This document shows, piece by piece, positions 16,337 to 24,442 of a stretch of 64,000 nucleotides of DNA. This DNA comes from Streptomyces monomycini (GTDB lineage: Bacteria > Actinomycetota > Actinomycetes > Streptomycetales > Streptomycetaceae): the NCBI RefSeq assembly GCF_022271435.1, contig NZ_JAFIQY010000039.1, positions 1 to 64,000 on the forward strand, given 5' to 3'. Both the position numbers and the translations under genes were made by a program. Position 1 is the first letter of the stretch. Every line of letters begins with the position of its first letter. The notes beneath the pieces are model-generated. The model worked only from the letters and a program-made list of their open reading frames with translations. It searched no databases and was not told the origin of the DNA.

Positions 16337-17952
16337 TAAGGAGTACCCCCTTCGAGGGACGTGCGATGTGCGGGTGGGGCAGAGGCCGCGCCGGGTGCGG
16401 CCGGGGTGCGGGGTGGCGGTATCGGCGGCGCCCCCGGTGGTACGAACGGCAGTCCCGCCGGTACGCCGTCCTCGATGAGCCGCAGCAGCGCCTCGGTGTC
16501 CGCGTGCTCCTCGATGAGGTCGCCGAGCCGGTCGAGCTGCTCCTCGCGCAGCGCGGCGAAGCTGGTGTCCGGCGCCGGGACGAACGCGCGGCCCGCGTCG
16601 GCGGCCACCCGGCGCAGGAACGCCCGCCGGAAGCCGTCGCTCTCCAGGGAGCCGTGCCAGTGGGTGCCCCAGACCGCGCCGGACCGGCAGCCCGCCAGGA
16701 AGGGCTCACCGCCGTCGATCTCCGCCACGCCATGGTGGATCTCGTACCCCTCGACCGGCTCGCCCAGTGCCTCGCCGGACGGCCGGGCCAGGGTCTTGTC
16801 CGCCGCGAACCGGACGCGTACGGGCAGCAGGCCCAGCCCGTCCACCGTCCCGGCCTTCGACTCGACCTCGTCCTCGATCCGCTCGCCCAGCATCTGGAAG
16901 CCGCCGCAGATGCCCAGCACCGGACGCCCTTCCGCGGCCCGCCGCCGCACCGCGTCCGCGATGCCGCGCTCGCGCAGCCACTGGAGCGCGCGGACGGTGC
17001 CGCGGGTGCCGGGCAGCACGACGAGGTCGGCGTCGGCCAGTTCCTCGGGGCGGTCCACGAACCGCACCACGACGCCCGGTTCGGCGGCGAGCGCGTCCAC
17101 GTCCGTGAAGTTCGACATCAGCGGCACGGCGGCCACCGCGACCCGCAGCACGTCGGCGCCGTGCGGCGGCGCGACGACGCTCTCGCGGACCGCGCCGCGC
17201 AGCGACACCCGGAGGCCGTCCTCCTCGTCGATGCCGAGTCCGTGCGCGAACGGCAGCACCCCGAGGGTGGGCCGCCCGGTCAGCTCCTTCAGCATGTCCA
17301 GGCCCGGCTCCAGCAGCGTCACATCGCCCCGGAACTTGTTGACGAGATAGCCCGCGACCAGCGCCTGGTCCTCCCGGGACAGCAGTGCCGTGGTGCCGAA
17401 GAACGAGGCGAACACCCCGCCCCGGTCGATGTCGCCGACCACCACGGCAGGGATGCGGGCGGCCCGCGCGATGCCCATGTTCACGATGTCGGTGCGCCGC
17501 AGGTTGATCTCGGCCGGGCTGCCCGCGCCCTCGCAGATCACCGCGTCATGCGTACGGCGCAGCTCCTGGAGGCAGTCCGTGACCGTACCGAGCAACTGCT
17601 CCTGACGGCCCGCGTGGTAGCCGCGCGCGCTCAGCTCGCCCACCGGCTTGCCCATCAGCACGACCTGGCTGCTGCGGTCACTGCCCGGCTTCAGCAGCAC
17701 CGGGTTCATCAGCGCGCTCGGCTCGACGCGCGCCGCCGCGGCCTGCATGGCCTGCGCCCGCCCGATCTCCGCGCCCTCGCGCGTCACGAACGAGTTCAGC
17801 GACATGTTCTGCGCCTTGAAGGGCGCCACCTTGACGCCCTTGCGGGCCAGCCAGCGGCAGATGCCCGCCGTCACCACACTCTTGCCCGCGTCGGACGTGG
17901 TGCCCGCCACCAGCAGCCCGCCGCCCAGCGGCGCCCCACCCGAACCGTTCAC
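16336..17952 (-). CDS. cobQ: cobyric acid synthase CobQ
   Basis: Amidates the b, d, e and g side chains of adenosylcobyrinate a,c-diamide. 538 residues: GTTSDAGKSVVTAGICRWLARKG (P-loop), VAPFKAQNMSLNSFVT, VICEGAGSPAEINLR in the synthetase half; glutaminase half with the nucleophile Cys in VLGICGGFQMLGERI and VEGYEIHHG. The C-terminus is extended by a Pro/Ala-rich tail of about 35 residues. The gap to cobD upstream is 31 nt. Confidence 0.96.
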   Translation of the reverse strand: MNGSGGAPLGGGLLVAGTTSDAGKSVVTAGICRWLARKGVKVAPFKAQNMSLNSFVTREGAEIGRAQAMQAAAARVEPSALMNPVLLKPGSDRSSQVVLMGKPVGELSARGYHAGRQEQLLGTVTDCLQELRRTHDAVICEGAGSPAEINLRRTDIVNMGIARAARIPAVVVGDIDRGGVFASFFGTTALLSREDQALVAGYLVNKFRGDVTLLEPGLDMLKELTGRPTLGVLPFAHGLGIDEEDGLRVSLRGAVRESVVAPPHGADVLRVAVAAVPLMSNFTDVDALAAEPGVVVRFVDRPEELADADLVVLPGTRGTVRALQWLRERGIADAVRRRAAEGRPVLGICGGFQMLGERIEDEVESKAGTVDGLGLLPVRVRFAADKTLARPSGEALGEPVEGYEIHHGVAEIDGGEPFLAGCRSGAVWGTHWHGSLESDGFRRAFLRRVAADAGRAFVPAPDTSFAALREEQLDRLGDLIEEHADTEALLRLIEDGVPAGLPFVPPGAPPIPPPRTPAAPGAASAPPAHRTSLEGGTP

Positions 17953-17983
17953 CTGGCACTCCTCGCCGTCCGTACTTCGCCGC

Positions 17984-19048
17984 TCACTTGGCCGCCTTCC
18001 CGGCTGTGCGGGATCGCCGTACCGCTCCGGCCGTACGGGATCGCCGTACCGCTCCGGCCGTACGGGATCGCCGTACCGCTCCGGCCGTACGGGGCCGTCG
18101 TACCGCCCCTGCCGCCAGCCGGCCCGCGACCGTGGCCGCCAAGGCCAGCGCGCTCACCCGGCGCGACAGCCGTACGGCCCGCTCGATGTCCGGCACCGCG
18201 ACGGGGCGCCCGGTGCCGCCGTTGAGCACCGGCCGGTGCTCGACCCGGCCGCCGTACGCCAGGGTGCCGCCCAGCCGTACGCCCAGCGCCCCGGCGAACG
18301 CCGCCTCCACCGGGCCCGCGTTGGGGCTGGGGTGGGACGGACCGTCCTGCCGCCAGGCGCGCAGCGCGCCCCGCCGGTCCGGCCCGGCCAGCACCGCCAG
18401 CGCGGCGGTCAGCCGGGAGCCGGGGTAACCGGCCACGTCGTCGAGGCGGGCCGAAGCCCAGCCGAAACGGCGGTGGCGCGGCGACTTGTGCCCCACCATC
18501 GCGTCCAGCGTGTTCACGGCCCGGAAGGCCAGCAGCCCCGGCACGCCGGCGGCCGCGCCCCAGACCAGGGCACCGACCACCGCGTCCGAGGTGTTCTCGG
18601 CGACGGACTCGACCACCGCGCGCGCCATCTGCTGCCCGTCCAGGGCCTGCGGGTCGCGCCCGCACAGATGCGGCAGCCGCTCGCGCGCCACGCCCAGGTC
18701 CCCCGCCGCGAGCGCGCCGCCGACGGCCCGCGCCTCGCGGCCCAGCGAGGTGCCGCCCAGGACGGCCCAGGTGGCGGCGGCGGTCAGCGCGACGGAGGCG
18801 GGGAAGGCGGCGGGGGAGCGGCGTACGGCGCGGTCGAGCAGCGCGGCACCGGCGGCGGTACCGCCCGCGAGCAGCGCGGTGTGCAGGGCGCCGGTCCCGC
18901 GGTGGTCGCGCCACAGACGGCGTTCCACGGCGGCCGCGGCCCGCCCGAAAGCGGCCACGGGGTGGCCGCGCCGGGGATCGCCCACGACCAGGTCGCCGAG
19001 GAAACCGAGGGCCGCGCCGCACGCGTAGCCGGCGTGTTCGGCACGCAT
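17984..19048 (-). CDS. cobD: adenosylcobinamide-phosphate synthase CobD/CbiB
   Basis: Membrane enzyme that joins the aminopropanol (or its phosphate) to adenosylcobyric acid. 354 residues from the ATG at 19048, with GYACGAALGFLGDLVVGDPRRGHPVAAFGR at the start, RAVVESVAENTSDAVVGAL, RAVNTLDAMVGHKSPRH and GPVEAAFAGALGVRLGG. No good Shine-Dalgarno sequence precedes this ATG; a 23-residue ORF ends 4 nt upstream, so initiation may depend on coupling. The C-terminus carries four 9-residue repeats (TAGAVRRSR) not needed by the family. First gene of the riboswitch-controlled cob operon. Confidence 0.92.
   Translation of the reverse strand: MRAEHAGYACGAALGFLGDLVVGDPRRGHPVAAFGRAAAAVERRLWRDHRGTGALHTALLAGGTAAGAALLDRAVRRSPAAFPASVALTAAATWAVLGGTSLGREARAVGGALAAGDLGVARERLPHLCGRDPQALDGQQMARAVVESVAENTSDAVVGALVWGAAAGVPGLLAFRAVNTLDAMVGHKSPRHRRFGWASARLDDVAGYPGSRLTAALAVLAGPDRRGALRAWRQDGPSHPSPNAGPVEAAFAGALGVRLGGTLAYGGRVEHRPVLNGGTGRPVAVPDIERAVRLSRRVSALALAATVAGRLAAGAVRRPRTAGAVRRSRTAGAVRRSRTAGAVRRSRTAGKAAK
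18004..18111 (-). repeat. four 27-bp tandem repeats in the cobD 3' end
   Basis: Units at 18004-18030, 18031-18057, 18058-18084 and 18085-18111; the middle two are identical and the outer ones degenerate. Each encodes nine residues (TAGAVRRSR), giving the protein a basic tail. Confidence 0.9.
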
Positions 19049-19052
19049 CGGA

Positions 19053-19124
19053 TCAGACCGCCGTCGCGCCTCGGAGGGATGGCGTGGGAGTACGTCCAGC
19101 AGATTGCGCACTGCGGCCGGGCAT
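19053..19124 (-). CDS. 23-residue upstream ORF between the B12 riboswitch and cobD
   Basis: ATG at 19124 preceded by GAGG with a 10-nt gap; reads MPGRSAQSAGRTPTPSLRG then ATAV and stops with TGA at 19055-19053, 4 nt before the cobD ATG. The reading frame is short and could be chance, but its own ribosome-binding site lies next to the riboswitch and its stop abuts a cobD start that lacks one, which fits translational coupling. No known peptide family. Confidence 0.4.
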   Translation of the reverse strand: MPGRSAQSAGRTPTPSLRGATAV

Positions 19125-19159
19125 GGCGGTAGGTCCTCACTCAGGGTCCGCGCCCTGGC

Positions 19160-19344
19160 TCGACGGGTACGGCGACAAGAGTCTCCTGGCTCCCCGGATC
19201 GGCGCTTCCCCCGGCCTTCCAGTCCGTACGGGAACCTGCGTCGCGGGACGCGGACCGTGGCCCTTGGTGGAGGGGCGCTCCCCGGTGACAGTGGCGGGAC
19301 CGCGCCGGATTCTCACCGGACTTCCTCATCTGTCGCCGATTGGC
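19160..19344 (-). ncRNA. cobalamin riboswitch
   Basis: On the minus strand the RNA shows the conserved core GGTGAGAATCCGGCGCGG then GCCACTGT (about 19320-19288) and the B12 box AGCCAGGAGACTCTTGTC (about 19191-19173), separated by the usual variable stems. It lies upstream of cobD and should lower expression of the cob operon when adenosylcobalamin is plentiful. A CAGGG/CCCTG hairpin (19142-19157) follows it and is next to the uORF ribosome-binding site, suggesting control of translation rather than termination (inference). Confidence 0.92.
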
Positions 19345-19350
19345 TCCGGC

Positions 19351-19379
19351 AGTCCACCACGCTCCGCCAAGCCCGTCAA
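19351..19379 (-). promoter_or_regulatory. promoter of the cob operon
   Basis: TTGACG (19379-19374), 17-bp spacer, TGGACT (19356-19351) on the minus strand. The expected start near 19344 is at the 5' edge of the riboswitch. Confidence 0.55.
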
Positions 19380-19438
19380 CTCACGCTTGACCTGCGGTGC
19401 GGGGCGATGGCGGCGCCTGTGTCCCAGAACACAGACGT

Positions 19439-19472
19439 CCGGTGGCCGTGGCGGGGATGCCGCGGCCACCGG
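19439..19472 (-). terminator. terminator of the phosphate permease operon
   Basis: 14-bp stem (one G-U pair) with arms 19439-19452 and 19459-19472 and a 6-nt loop, placed 30 nt after the small membrane gene and before the cob promoter. Confidence 0.75.
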
Positions 19473-19501
19473 ACGCCGGTGGTGTCGTGTCGTGCCGCGG
19501 C

Positions 19502-19747
19502 TCAGGCGGCGACGATCAGGTAGATCCCGTACGCCACGGCCGCGGCGCACAGCGCGAAGCAGGCGTACGCCCCGGCCCGCGCCGCCCCGCCGGAGCCGGC
19601 GGGCCCGTCGGCGGTCACCGGTGCGCCCTCCTGCTGCGGCTTGCGGGACGTGCCGACGATGCCGAGGGTGAACAGGCCCACGATCCCGACCGTCACGAAC
19701 AGCGTGACGCCGAAGACCTGGCCGAGAGCTGCCCAGTCGATGCTCAT
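19502..19747 (-). CDS. small two-helix membrane protein linked to the phosphate permease
   Basis: 81 residues with two hydrophobic segments (about 8-32 and 57-80) separated by a Lys/Pro/Gly-rich loop. No known domain recognised. It is 37 nt downstream of the Pit-type permease on the same strand and is followed by a terminator, so it is probably the second gene of the phosphate uptake operon; from memory S. coelicolor has the same pair (SCO1845/SCO1846). Confidence 0.75.
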   Translation of the reverse strand: MSIDWAALGQVFGVTLFVTVGIVGLFTLGIVGTSRKPQQEGAPVTADGPAGSGGAARAGAYACFALCAAAVAYGIYLIVAA

Positions 19748-19784
19748 TGCGTTCTCGTTCCTTCGTGGGAGCCGTGCGGCCGGG

Positions 19785-21113
19785 TCAGCCGGCGGCCGAG
19801 CCGGCCTTGGCGCGGCGCTCGGCGCGCTTCTCGTGCGGGTGGGCGGCCACCGGGGCGGCGATCACCGGGGCGGCACCGACCGGGTCCGTGATCCGGGCCT
19901 CGGCCACGGCGGGGGACGGGATGGCGGACGCACCCGCCGCGACCGGGCCCGCGGGCGGCGGCGAGACGGCCTGCAAGGCGGTGGTGACGACACCGGCGGG
20001 CTCGGCGGCCGGGCCCTCGTTGACGTTGGTGTGGTCCACCGGCTTGCGCCGGGAGGCCATCCAGATCGCGCCGCAGACGGCGAGCGCCAGCACGGCGACG
20101 GTCGCGATGCCCCAGTCGCCCTGGTCCGCCAGGAGCGCGGCGCCCGCGGCGACCGCACCGGCGGCCGGCAGCGTCAGCCCCCAGGCGGCGGCCATCCGGC
20201 CCGCCGTGGACCAGTGCACCACGCCGCCCTTGCGGCCCAGGCCGGAGCCCATGACCGAACCGGAGCAAACCTGGGTGGTGGAGAGCGCGAAGCCGAGGTG
20301 GGAGGAGGCCAGGATGGTGGCCGCGGCGCCGGTCTGGGCCGCGAAGCCCTGCGGCGGCTGGATGTCGGTGATGCCCTTGCCCATCGTGCGGATGATCCGC
20401 CAGCCGCCCAGGTACGTGCCGAGCGCGATGGCCAGGCCGGCCGAGGTGATGACCCACAGCGGCGGGTCGGCGTGCGGGGCGACCACACCGCCGGTGATCA
20501 GCGCGAGGGTGATCACACCCATCGTCTTCTGGGCGTCGTTGGTGCCGTGCGCGAGGGAGACCAGGGCGGCCGAGGCGATCTGCCCGGCGCGGTAGCCCTT
20601 GGCGGTGTCCTCCTCGGCGCGGTTGCGGGCCAGCCGGTAGGTCAGCCGGGTCGCGGCCGTCGCGGCCAGACCGGCCACGATCGGGGCGGCGACGGCCGGG
20701 ATGAGGACCTTCATGACCACCGCGCCGCCGTGCACGCCGCTCGGGCCGACGGCCACCAGGGTCGCGCCGATCAGACCGCCGAAGAGGGCGTGCGAGGAGC
20801 TGGAGGGGAGCCCTGCCAGCCAGGTGACCAGGTTCCAGACGATGGCGCCGACCAGCCCGGCGAAGATCACTTCTGGTCTGATGCCGGCGGTCTCGTCGAT
20901 GATCCCGCCGGAGATGGTCTTGGCGACCTCCACCGACAGGAACGCGCCGACCAGGTTGAGGACCGCCGACATCGCCACCGCGATCTTGGGCTTGAGTGCC
21001 CCGGTGGAAATGGTGGTGGCCATGGCGTTGGCCGTGTCGTGGAAGCCGTTCGTAAAGTCGAACACCAAGGCCGTGACGATCACGATCCCGATGAGAAGCG
21101 TGATGTGTTCCAT
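19785..21113 (-). CDS. low-affinity inorganic phosphate transporter (PiT family)
   Basis: 442 residues. Two inverted PiT repeats: N-terminal FDFTNGFHDTANAMATTISTGAL and C-terminal-side LAHGTNDAQKTMGVITLAL, with LPSSSSHALFGGLIGA and STTQVCSGSVMGSG. These form the phosphate/metal binding site in Pit carriers. The last 90 residues are a hydrophilic Ala/Pro-rich tail. The PHO box upstream points to control by PhoP; in S. coelicolor this locus is known as pitH2. Confidence 0.93.
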   Translation of the reverse strand: MEHITLLIGIVIVTALVFDFTNGFHDTANAMATTISTGALKPKIAVAMSAVLNLVGAFLSVEVAKTISGGIIDETAGIRPEVIFAGLVGAIVWNLVTWLAGLPSSSSHALFGGLIGATLVAVGPSGVHGGAVVMKVLIPAVAAPIVAGLAATAATRLTYRLARNRAEEDTAKGYRAGQIASAALVSLAHGTNDAQKTMGVITLALITGGVVAPHADPPLWVITSAGLAIALGTYLGGWRIIRTMGKGITDIQPPQGFAAQTGAAATILASSHLGFALSTTQVCSGSVMGSGLGRKGGVVHWSTAGRMAAAWGLTLPAAGAVAAGAALLADQGDWGIATVAVLALAVCGAIWMASRRKPVDHTNVNEGPAAEPAGVVTTALQAVSPPPAGPVAAGASAIPSPAVAEARITDPVGAAPVIAAPVAAHPHEKRAERRAKAGSAAG

Positions 21114-21163
21114 TCACCCAGGCAATCAGTTCGTTGGGCAGTGACGCTCGGGACCGTACGGAC

Positions 21164-21185
21164 GACGGGTGAACGGAAGGTGAAC
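21164..21185 (-). promoter_or_regulatory. PHO box (PhoP binding site)
   Basis: Two direct 11-nt units on the minus strand, GTTCACCTTCC and GTTCACCCGTC, matching the PhoP repeat of Streptomyces; a third, degraded unit may follow. It lies 50-72 nt upstream of the phosphate permease start. Confidence 0.75.
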
Positions 21186-21343
21186 TGGGGCGGGCGCCAC
21201 AGTGACGCCCCCGCAGGGGTGGTGCGGAGGCGTCCAGACCGTCTCCCGGGGCCCATGCGTATCAGCACGGAGGCCTCGTGCGGCGCAGGCGTACCGGGGG
21301 CGGGTGCGTTGGGGGCGGCGTGTCGGGGTGCCCGGCCGGCGTG

Positions 21344-22192
21344 TCAGCCCCGTGCGAAGCGCCGTAGCCCGGTGACCGTGCCGTTCCACTTGTTCTGGTC
21401 GCCGGGCAGCGCGCCGGCTCCGGCGTGCTGCCAGATGCTCGGGTACGGCCAGCCGGCGGGCAGCTTGCCCGGGGTGCTGTGCCAGTGGGCCAGCCACAGG
21501 GGGTGGGTGGCGGCGAACGCCCGGCTGCCGCCGGTGCAGCCGTTCCACCACCGGGCCGTCGTGTAGATCACCGGCCGCCGCCCGGTCTGCCGCAGCACCT
21601 CGTTGCTGAAGCCGCGGACCCACCGGACCAGCGCGGTGCCGCTCATCCCGTAGCAGGCGTGCTCCCGGTCGTACGGGTTGTGCTCCAGGTCGAGCGCCGG
21701 CGGCAGCGTCCAGCCGTCCGCCTTCCAGCGGCCGCCGTGCCGCAGGAAGTGCCGGGCCTGCGCGCGGCCGGAGGACGCGTTCGGGACGCCGAAGTGGTAC
21801 GCGCCGTGCAGCAGGCCCGCCTTGCGCGCGCCGCGGTACTGCCGTGGGAAGTGCGGATTGCGGTACCAGGTCGACTCGGTGGCCTTCACGTACACGAAAC
21901 GGCCGCCCTTCGCCCGTACGGACTTCCAGTCGACGCTCCCCTGGTGCGAGGAGACGTCGTGCCCGGCGGGCTTGCCGGCGGCCTCGGCGGCGGGGGGCGT
22001 GGGCAGGGCGGTGGACAGGACGCCGGTGAGCGTGCCGAGCGCCAGGGCCCCGGCGGCCAGCCGGTGCCGTCGGCTGCGCGGGCGGCCGGAGGGGCGGTGG
22101 GGCGGGTGCTGCGCAGCGGGCGGCTGCTGCGCGTCGGGCGGGTGGTGGGACGGCTGCTGCGTACCGGACGGGCGATCGCGGTCACGGGCCAT
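21344..22192 (-). CDS. secreted GH25 lysozyme (N-acetylmuramidase)
   Basis: 282 residues. Long basic N-terminus (RPRSRRHRLAAG) then a hydrophobic export segment ending AEAAG, so it is a Sec-type signal with an extended n-region. The GH25 domain begins GHDVSSHQGSVDWKSV and shows FVYVKATES, HGAYHF and the catalytic acids in PALDLEH; IWQHAGAGALPG closes it. It should cut the MurNAc-GlcNAc bond of peptidoglycan outside the cell. The ATG at 22192 has GGGGGG before it. Four TGTCATGCA repeats precede the gene. Confidence 0.9.
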   Translation of the reverse strand: MARDRDRPSGTQQPSHHPPDAQQPPAAQHPPHRPSGRPRSRRHRLAAGALALGTLTGVLSTALPTPPAAEAAGKPAGHDVSSHQGSVDWKSVRAKGGRFVYVKATESTWYRNPHFPRQYRGARKAGLLHGAYHFGVPNASSGRAQARHFLRHGGRWKADGWTLPPALDLEHNPYDREHACYGMSGTALVRWVRGFSNEVLRQTGRRPVIYTTARWWNGCTGGSRAFAATHPLWLAHWHSTPGKLPAGWPYPSIWQHAGAGALPGDQNKWNGTVTGLRRFARG

Positions 22193-22504
22193 GGTTCCCC
22201 CCAGGAATTCCCCCGGATGGCTACGTGCATGACAGGTGGCTGCTGCATGACAGACAGCGACGTGCATGACAGACGGCGACGTGCATGACAAAGCTCCGGA
22301 AGCGTACCGAGAGATCCACACAAGACGGTCGTCGCCCGGTCAAGTCCGCCCGAGGTACGGCCGGTCCGACATGGCGGATACCGGAGGACCGGGATCCGCC
22401 CCACGGCTCCCCACCAGCCCCGTACGGTGTCGACGGCCCCGCGCGCACCACGCCCGCGCGCCCCGCACCGGACCCCGCCCGCACCGCACACCGGAGGCAC
22501 ACGC
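22193..22504. other. divergent intergenic region, lysozyme / class II aldolase
   Basis: 312 bp. Holds the four TGCATGACA repeats near the lysozyme side, then an unremarkable GC-rich stretch, and ends with GGAGG, the ribosome-binding site of the aldolase gene. No gene seen. Confidence 0.7.
22226..22290. repeat. four direct repeats TGCATGACA upstream of the lysozyme gene
   Basis: Exact copies at 22226-22234, 22244-22252, 22263-22271 and 22282-22290, centre spacing 18, 19 and 19 bp. They lie 34-98 bp upstream of the lysozyme start. Regular spacing suggests a multi-site operator; the cognate regulator is unknown. Confidence 0.7.
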
Positions 22505-23158
22505 ATGACGGACCCGGAAGCCCTCGACCACGCCTGGGACGAACTGGTCGCCACCGCCCGCCGCACGGTCGCCGACGGCCTGGTCGTCGGCACCTCCGGC
22601 AACGTCTCCGTGCGCGTCGGCGACCTCGTGCTGGTCACCCCCAGCGGCGTCCGCTACGACCGGCTCGGGCCGGGCGACCTCACCGCGGTGGACCTCGAAG
22701 GCCGTCAGACCCGCGGCACGCTGCGGCCCACCAGCGAACTCCCCATGCATCTGGCCGTCTACCGCGCCACCGACGCCACCGCGGTCGTGCACACCCACGC
22801 GGCCCACGCCACCGCCGTCTCCACCCTCGTCACCGAACTCCCGCCGGTGCACTACATGACCGCGGCCCTCGGCGGGCCCGTCCGCGTCGCGCCGTACGCC
22901 CTCTACGGCACCGAGGAGTTGGCCGGGAACATGCTCGCCGCCCTGCGCGACCGCACCGGCTGCCTCCTCCAGAACCACGGCACCATCGTCCACGGCGACA
23001 CCCTTGACGAGGCGTACGACCGCACTGCCCAGCTGGAGTGGATGTGCCGCGTCTGGCTCGCCGCCGGCTCGCTGCCCGGTCGCACACCCACCCTGCTCAC
23101 ACCGGAACAGCTCGACGCGGCCGGCGAGCAGCTGCGCGGCTACGGGCAGGGCCGCTGA
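22505..23158 (+). CDS. class II aldolase/adducin family protein (fuculose-phosphate aldolase-like)
   Basis: 217 residues. GTSGNVSVR and VTPSGVRYDRL bind the phosphate in FucA/AraD enzymes, TSELPMHLAVYR holds the catalytic Glu, and VVHTHAAHATAVS holds the zinc His pair; LLQNHGTIVHGDTLDEAY supplies the third His. Expected reaction is reversible cleavage or epimerisation of a sugar phosphate using zinc. The ATG at 22505 has GGAGG. The exact sugar cannot be told; there is no sugar gene next to it. Confidence 0.88.
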   Translation: MTDPEALDHAWDELVATARRTVADGLVVGTSGNVSVRVGDLVLVTPSGVRYDRLGPGDLTAVDLEGRQTRGTLRPTSELPMHLAVYRATDATAVVHTHAAHATAVSTLVTELPPVHYMTAALGGPVRVAPYALYGTEELAGNMLAALRDRTGCLLQNHGTIVHGDTLDEAYDRTAQLEWMCRVWLAAGSLPGRTPTLLTPEQLDAAGEQLRGYGQGR

Positions 23159-23317
23159 CGTACGGCGCCGGGCGACGGCGGCCGGGCCTTGCCTGCGGGC
23201 ACCTGGGCCCCGCCCGACCGCCCGCGGGCCCGCCCGACCGTCCGCGGGCCCGCCCGCCGTCACCCGGGCGCGCCCGCCCACTGGCCGCGGCGGCGACGCC
23301 CGCCCACACTGGGGAGG

Positions 23318-24442
23318 ATGCGTCTGGGTACCGCGGCAGCAGCCGCCACCACGGTGATCGGTACCGGCGCGGCCGCAGTGGCGGCCGGCCGGTACGCCAG
23401 CGACATGGTCTTCAAACCCGCGCCCGACCGGCCGCTGCCGGGCGATCCCCGGCTCACGGTGCACGCCACCGGCCCCGGGCGGATCACCCTCACCCGCAGC
23501 CTCGCCTCGCTGCGCCCCGGCACCTACGGCCTCACCGGCGCGGGCGGCCATGCCATCGTCGGCCCCCTCCTGGACGACGTGCCGCACCCGGCGGACACCG
23601 TCGTCCGCCGCCTGGAGCGGGTCACCCACGGCACCCTCCAACCGGGCGCGAGGATGCGCCTGACGCCTCAGGTGCACATCGGCAACCCGCGCGACGCGCT
23701 GGGCCTCGACGCCGCCGACGTCGACATCCCCGGAGAACTGGGCGCGCTGCCCGCCTGGTTCGTGCCGGGCGACCGGGAGACCTGGGTGATCACCGTGCAC
23801 GGCCTGGGCACCACCCGGGAGCACCCCATGGTGGTCATGCCGTTCCTCAGCGACCAGCGGCTGCCCGTCCTGGACCTCGCCTACCGCAACGACGTCGGCG
23901 CTCCGCACACCGCCGACGGCATCAGCCACCTCGGCGATTCCGAATGGCGCGACCTGGACGCCGCGATCCGCTACGCCGTCCAGTACGGCGCCGAACGCGT
24001 CGTCCTGCACGGCTGGTCCACCGGCGCCTCCATGGCCCTGCACGCCGCCGCCAACTCCGCGGTCCGCGACCGCATCGCCGGCCTCGTCCTGGACTCGCCG
24101 GTCCTGGACTGGCAGGCCACCGTCCGCGCCCTGGCCGCCGCCCGCCGCGTCCCCCGCCCGCTGCTCCCGCTGGCCGTACGCGCCGCCGAGGGCAGCACCG
24201 GGCTGCACGCCGGACGGCTGGCCGAAGCCTGGACCGCCGACCTGCTCACCGTGCCGACCCTGCTGATCCACGGGCCCGACGACTCCCTGGCCCCCTGGTC
24301 GGCCTCCCGCGAACTGGCCTCCCGCCGCCCCGACCTGATCACGCTGCACCCGGTACCGCACGCCCCGCACGCCGCCATGTGGAACGCCGACCCGGCCACG
24401 TACGAAGAAACGCTCCGCCGCTTCCTCACACCCCTCATGTGA
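23318..24442 (+). CDS. alpha/beta hydrolase, membrane-anchored or exported
   Basis: 374 residues. N-terminal hydrophobic segment (residues about 4-25) without a clear cleavage site. Core hydrolase: WVITVHGLGTTREHP (oxyanion hole), VLHGWSTGASMALHA with the nucleophile Ser in GWSTG, LLIHGPDDSLAPWSAS with the acid, and the final His in VPHAPHAAMW. The N-terminal 150 residues are not family-conserved. Substrate unknown. GGGGAGG touches the ATG, too close for a normal site; a CACACT hexamer 7 nt before the ATG might mean leaderless translation. Confidence 0.85.
   Translation: MRLGTAAAAATTVIGTGAAAVAAGRYASDMVFKPAPDRPLPGDPRLTVHATGPGRITLTRSLASLRPGTYGLTGAGGHAIVGPLLDDVPHPADTVVRRLERVTHGTLQPGARMRLTPQVHIGNPRDALGLDAADVDIPGELGALPAWFVPGDRETWVITVHGLGTTREHPMVVMPFLSDQRLPVLDLAYRNDVGAPHTADGISHLGDSEWRDLDAAIRYAVQYGAERVVLHGWSTGASMALHAAANSAVRDRIAGLVLDSPVLDWQATVRALAAARRVPRPLLPLAVRAAEGSTGLHAGRLAEAWTADLLTVPTLLIHGPDDSLAPWSASRELASRRPDLITLHPVPHAPHAAMWNADPATYEETLRRFLTPLM

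Noticed and set aside
14222..16339. 705-codon plus-strand frame opposite the chelatase gene
   Set aside because: Antisense shadow; the minus strand encodes Walker and MIDAS motifs.
19111..19113. GTG at 19113-19111 as the cobD start
   Set aside because: It would add 21 non-conserved residues; the family begins at AEHAGYACGAALGFLGD, and neither start has a good ribosome-binding site, so the ATG next to the upstream ORF stop was preferred.
19641..21566. 641-codon plus-strand frame across the phosphate permease
   Set aside because: Antisense to PiT repeats; composition of a shadow frame (Gly, Arg, Asp rich, no hydrophobic pattern).
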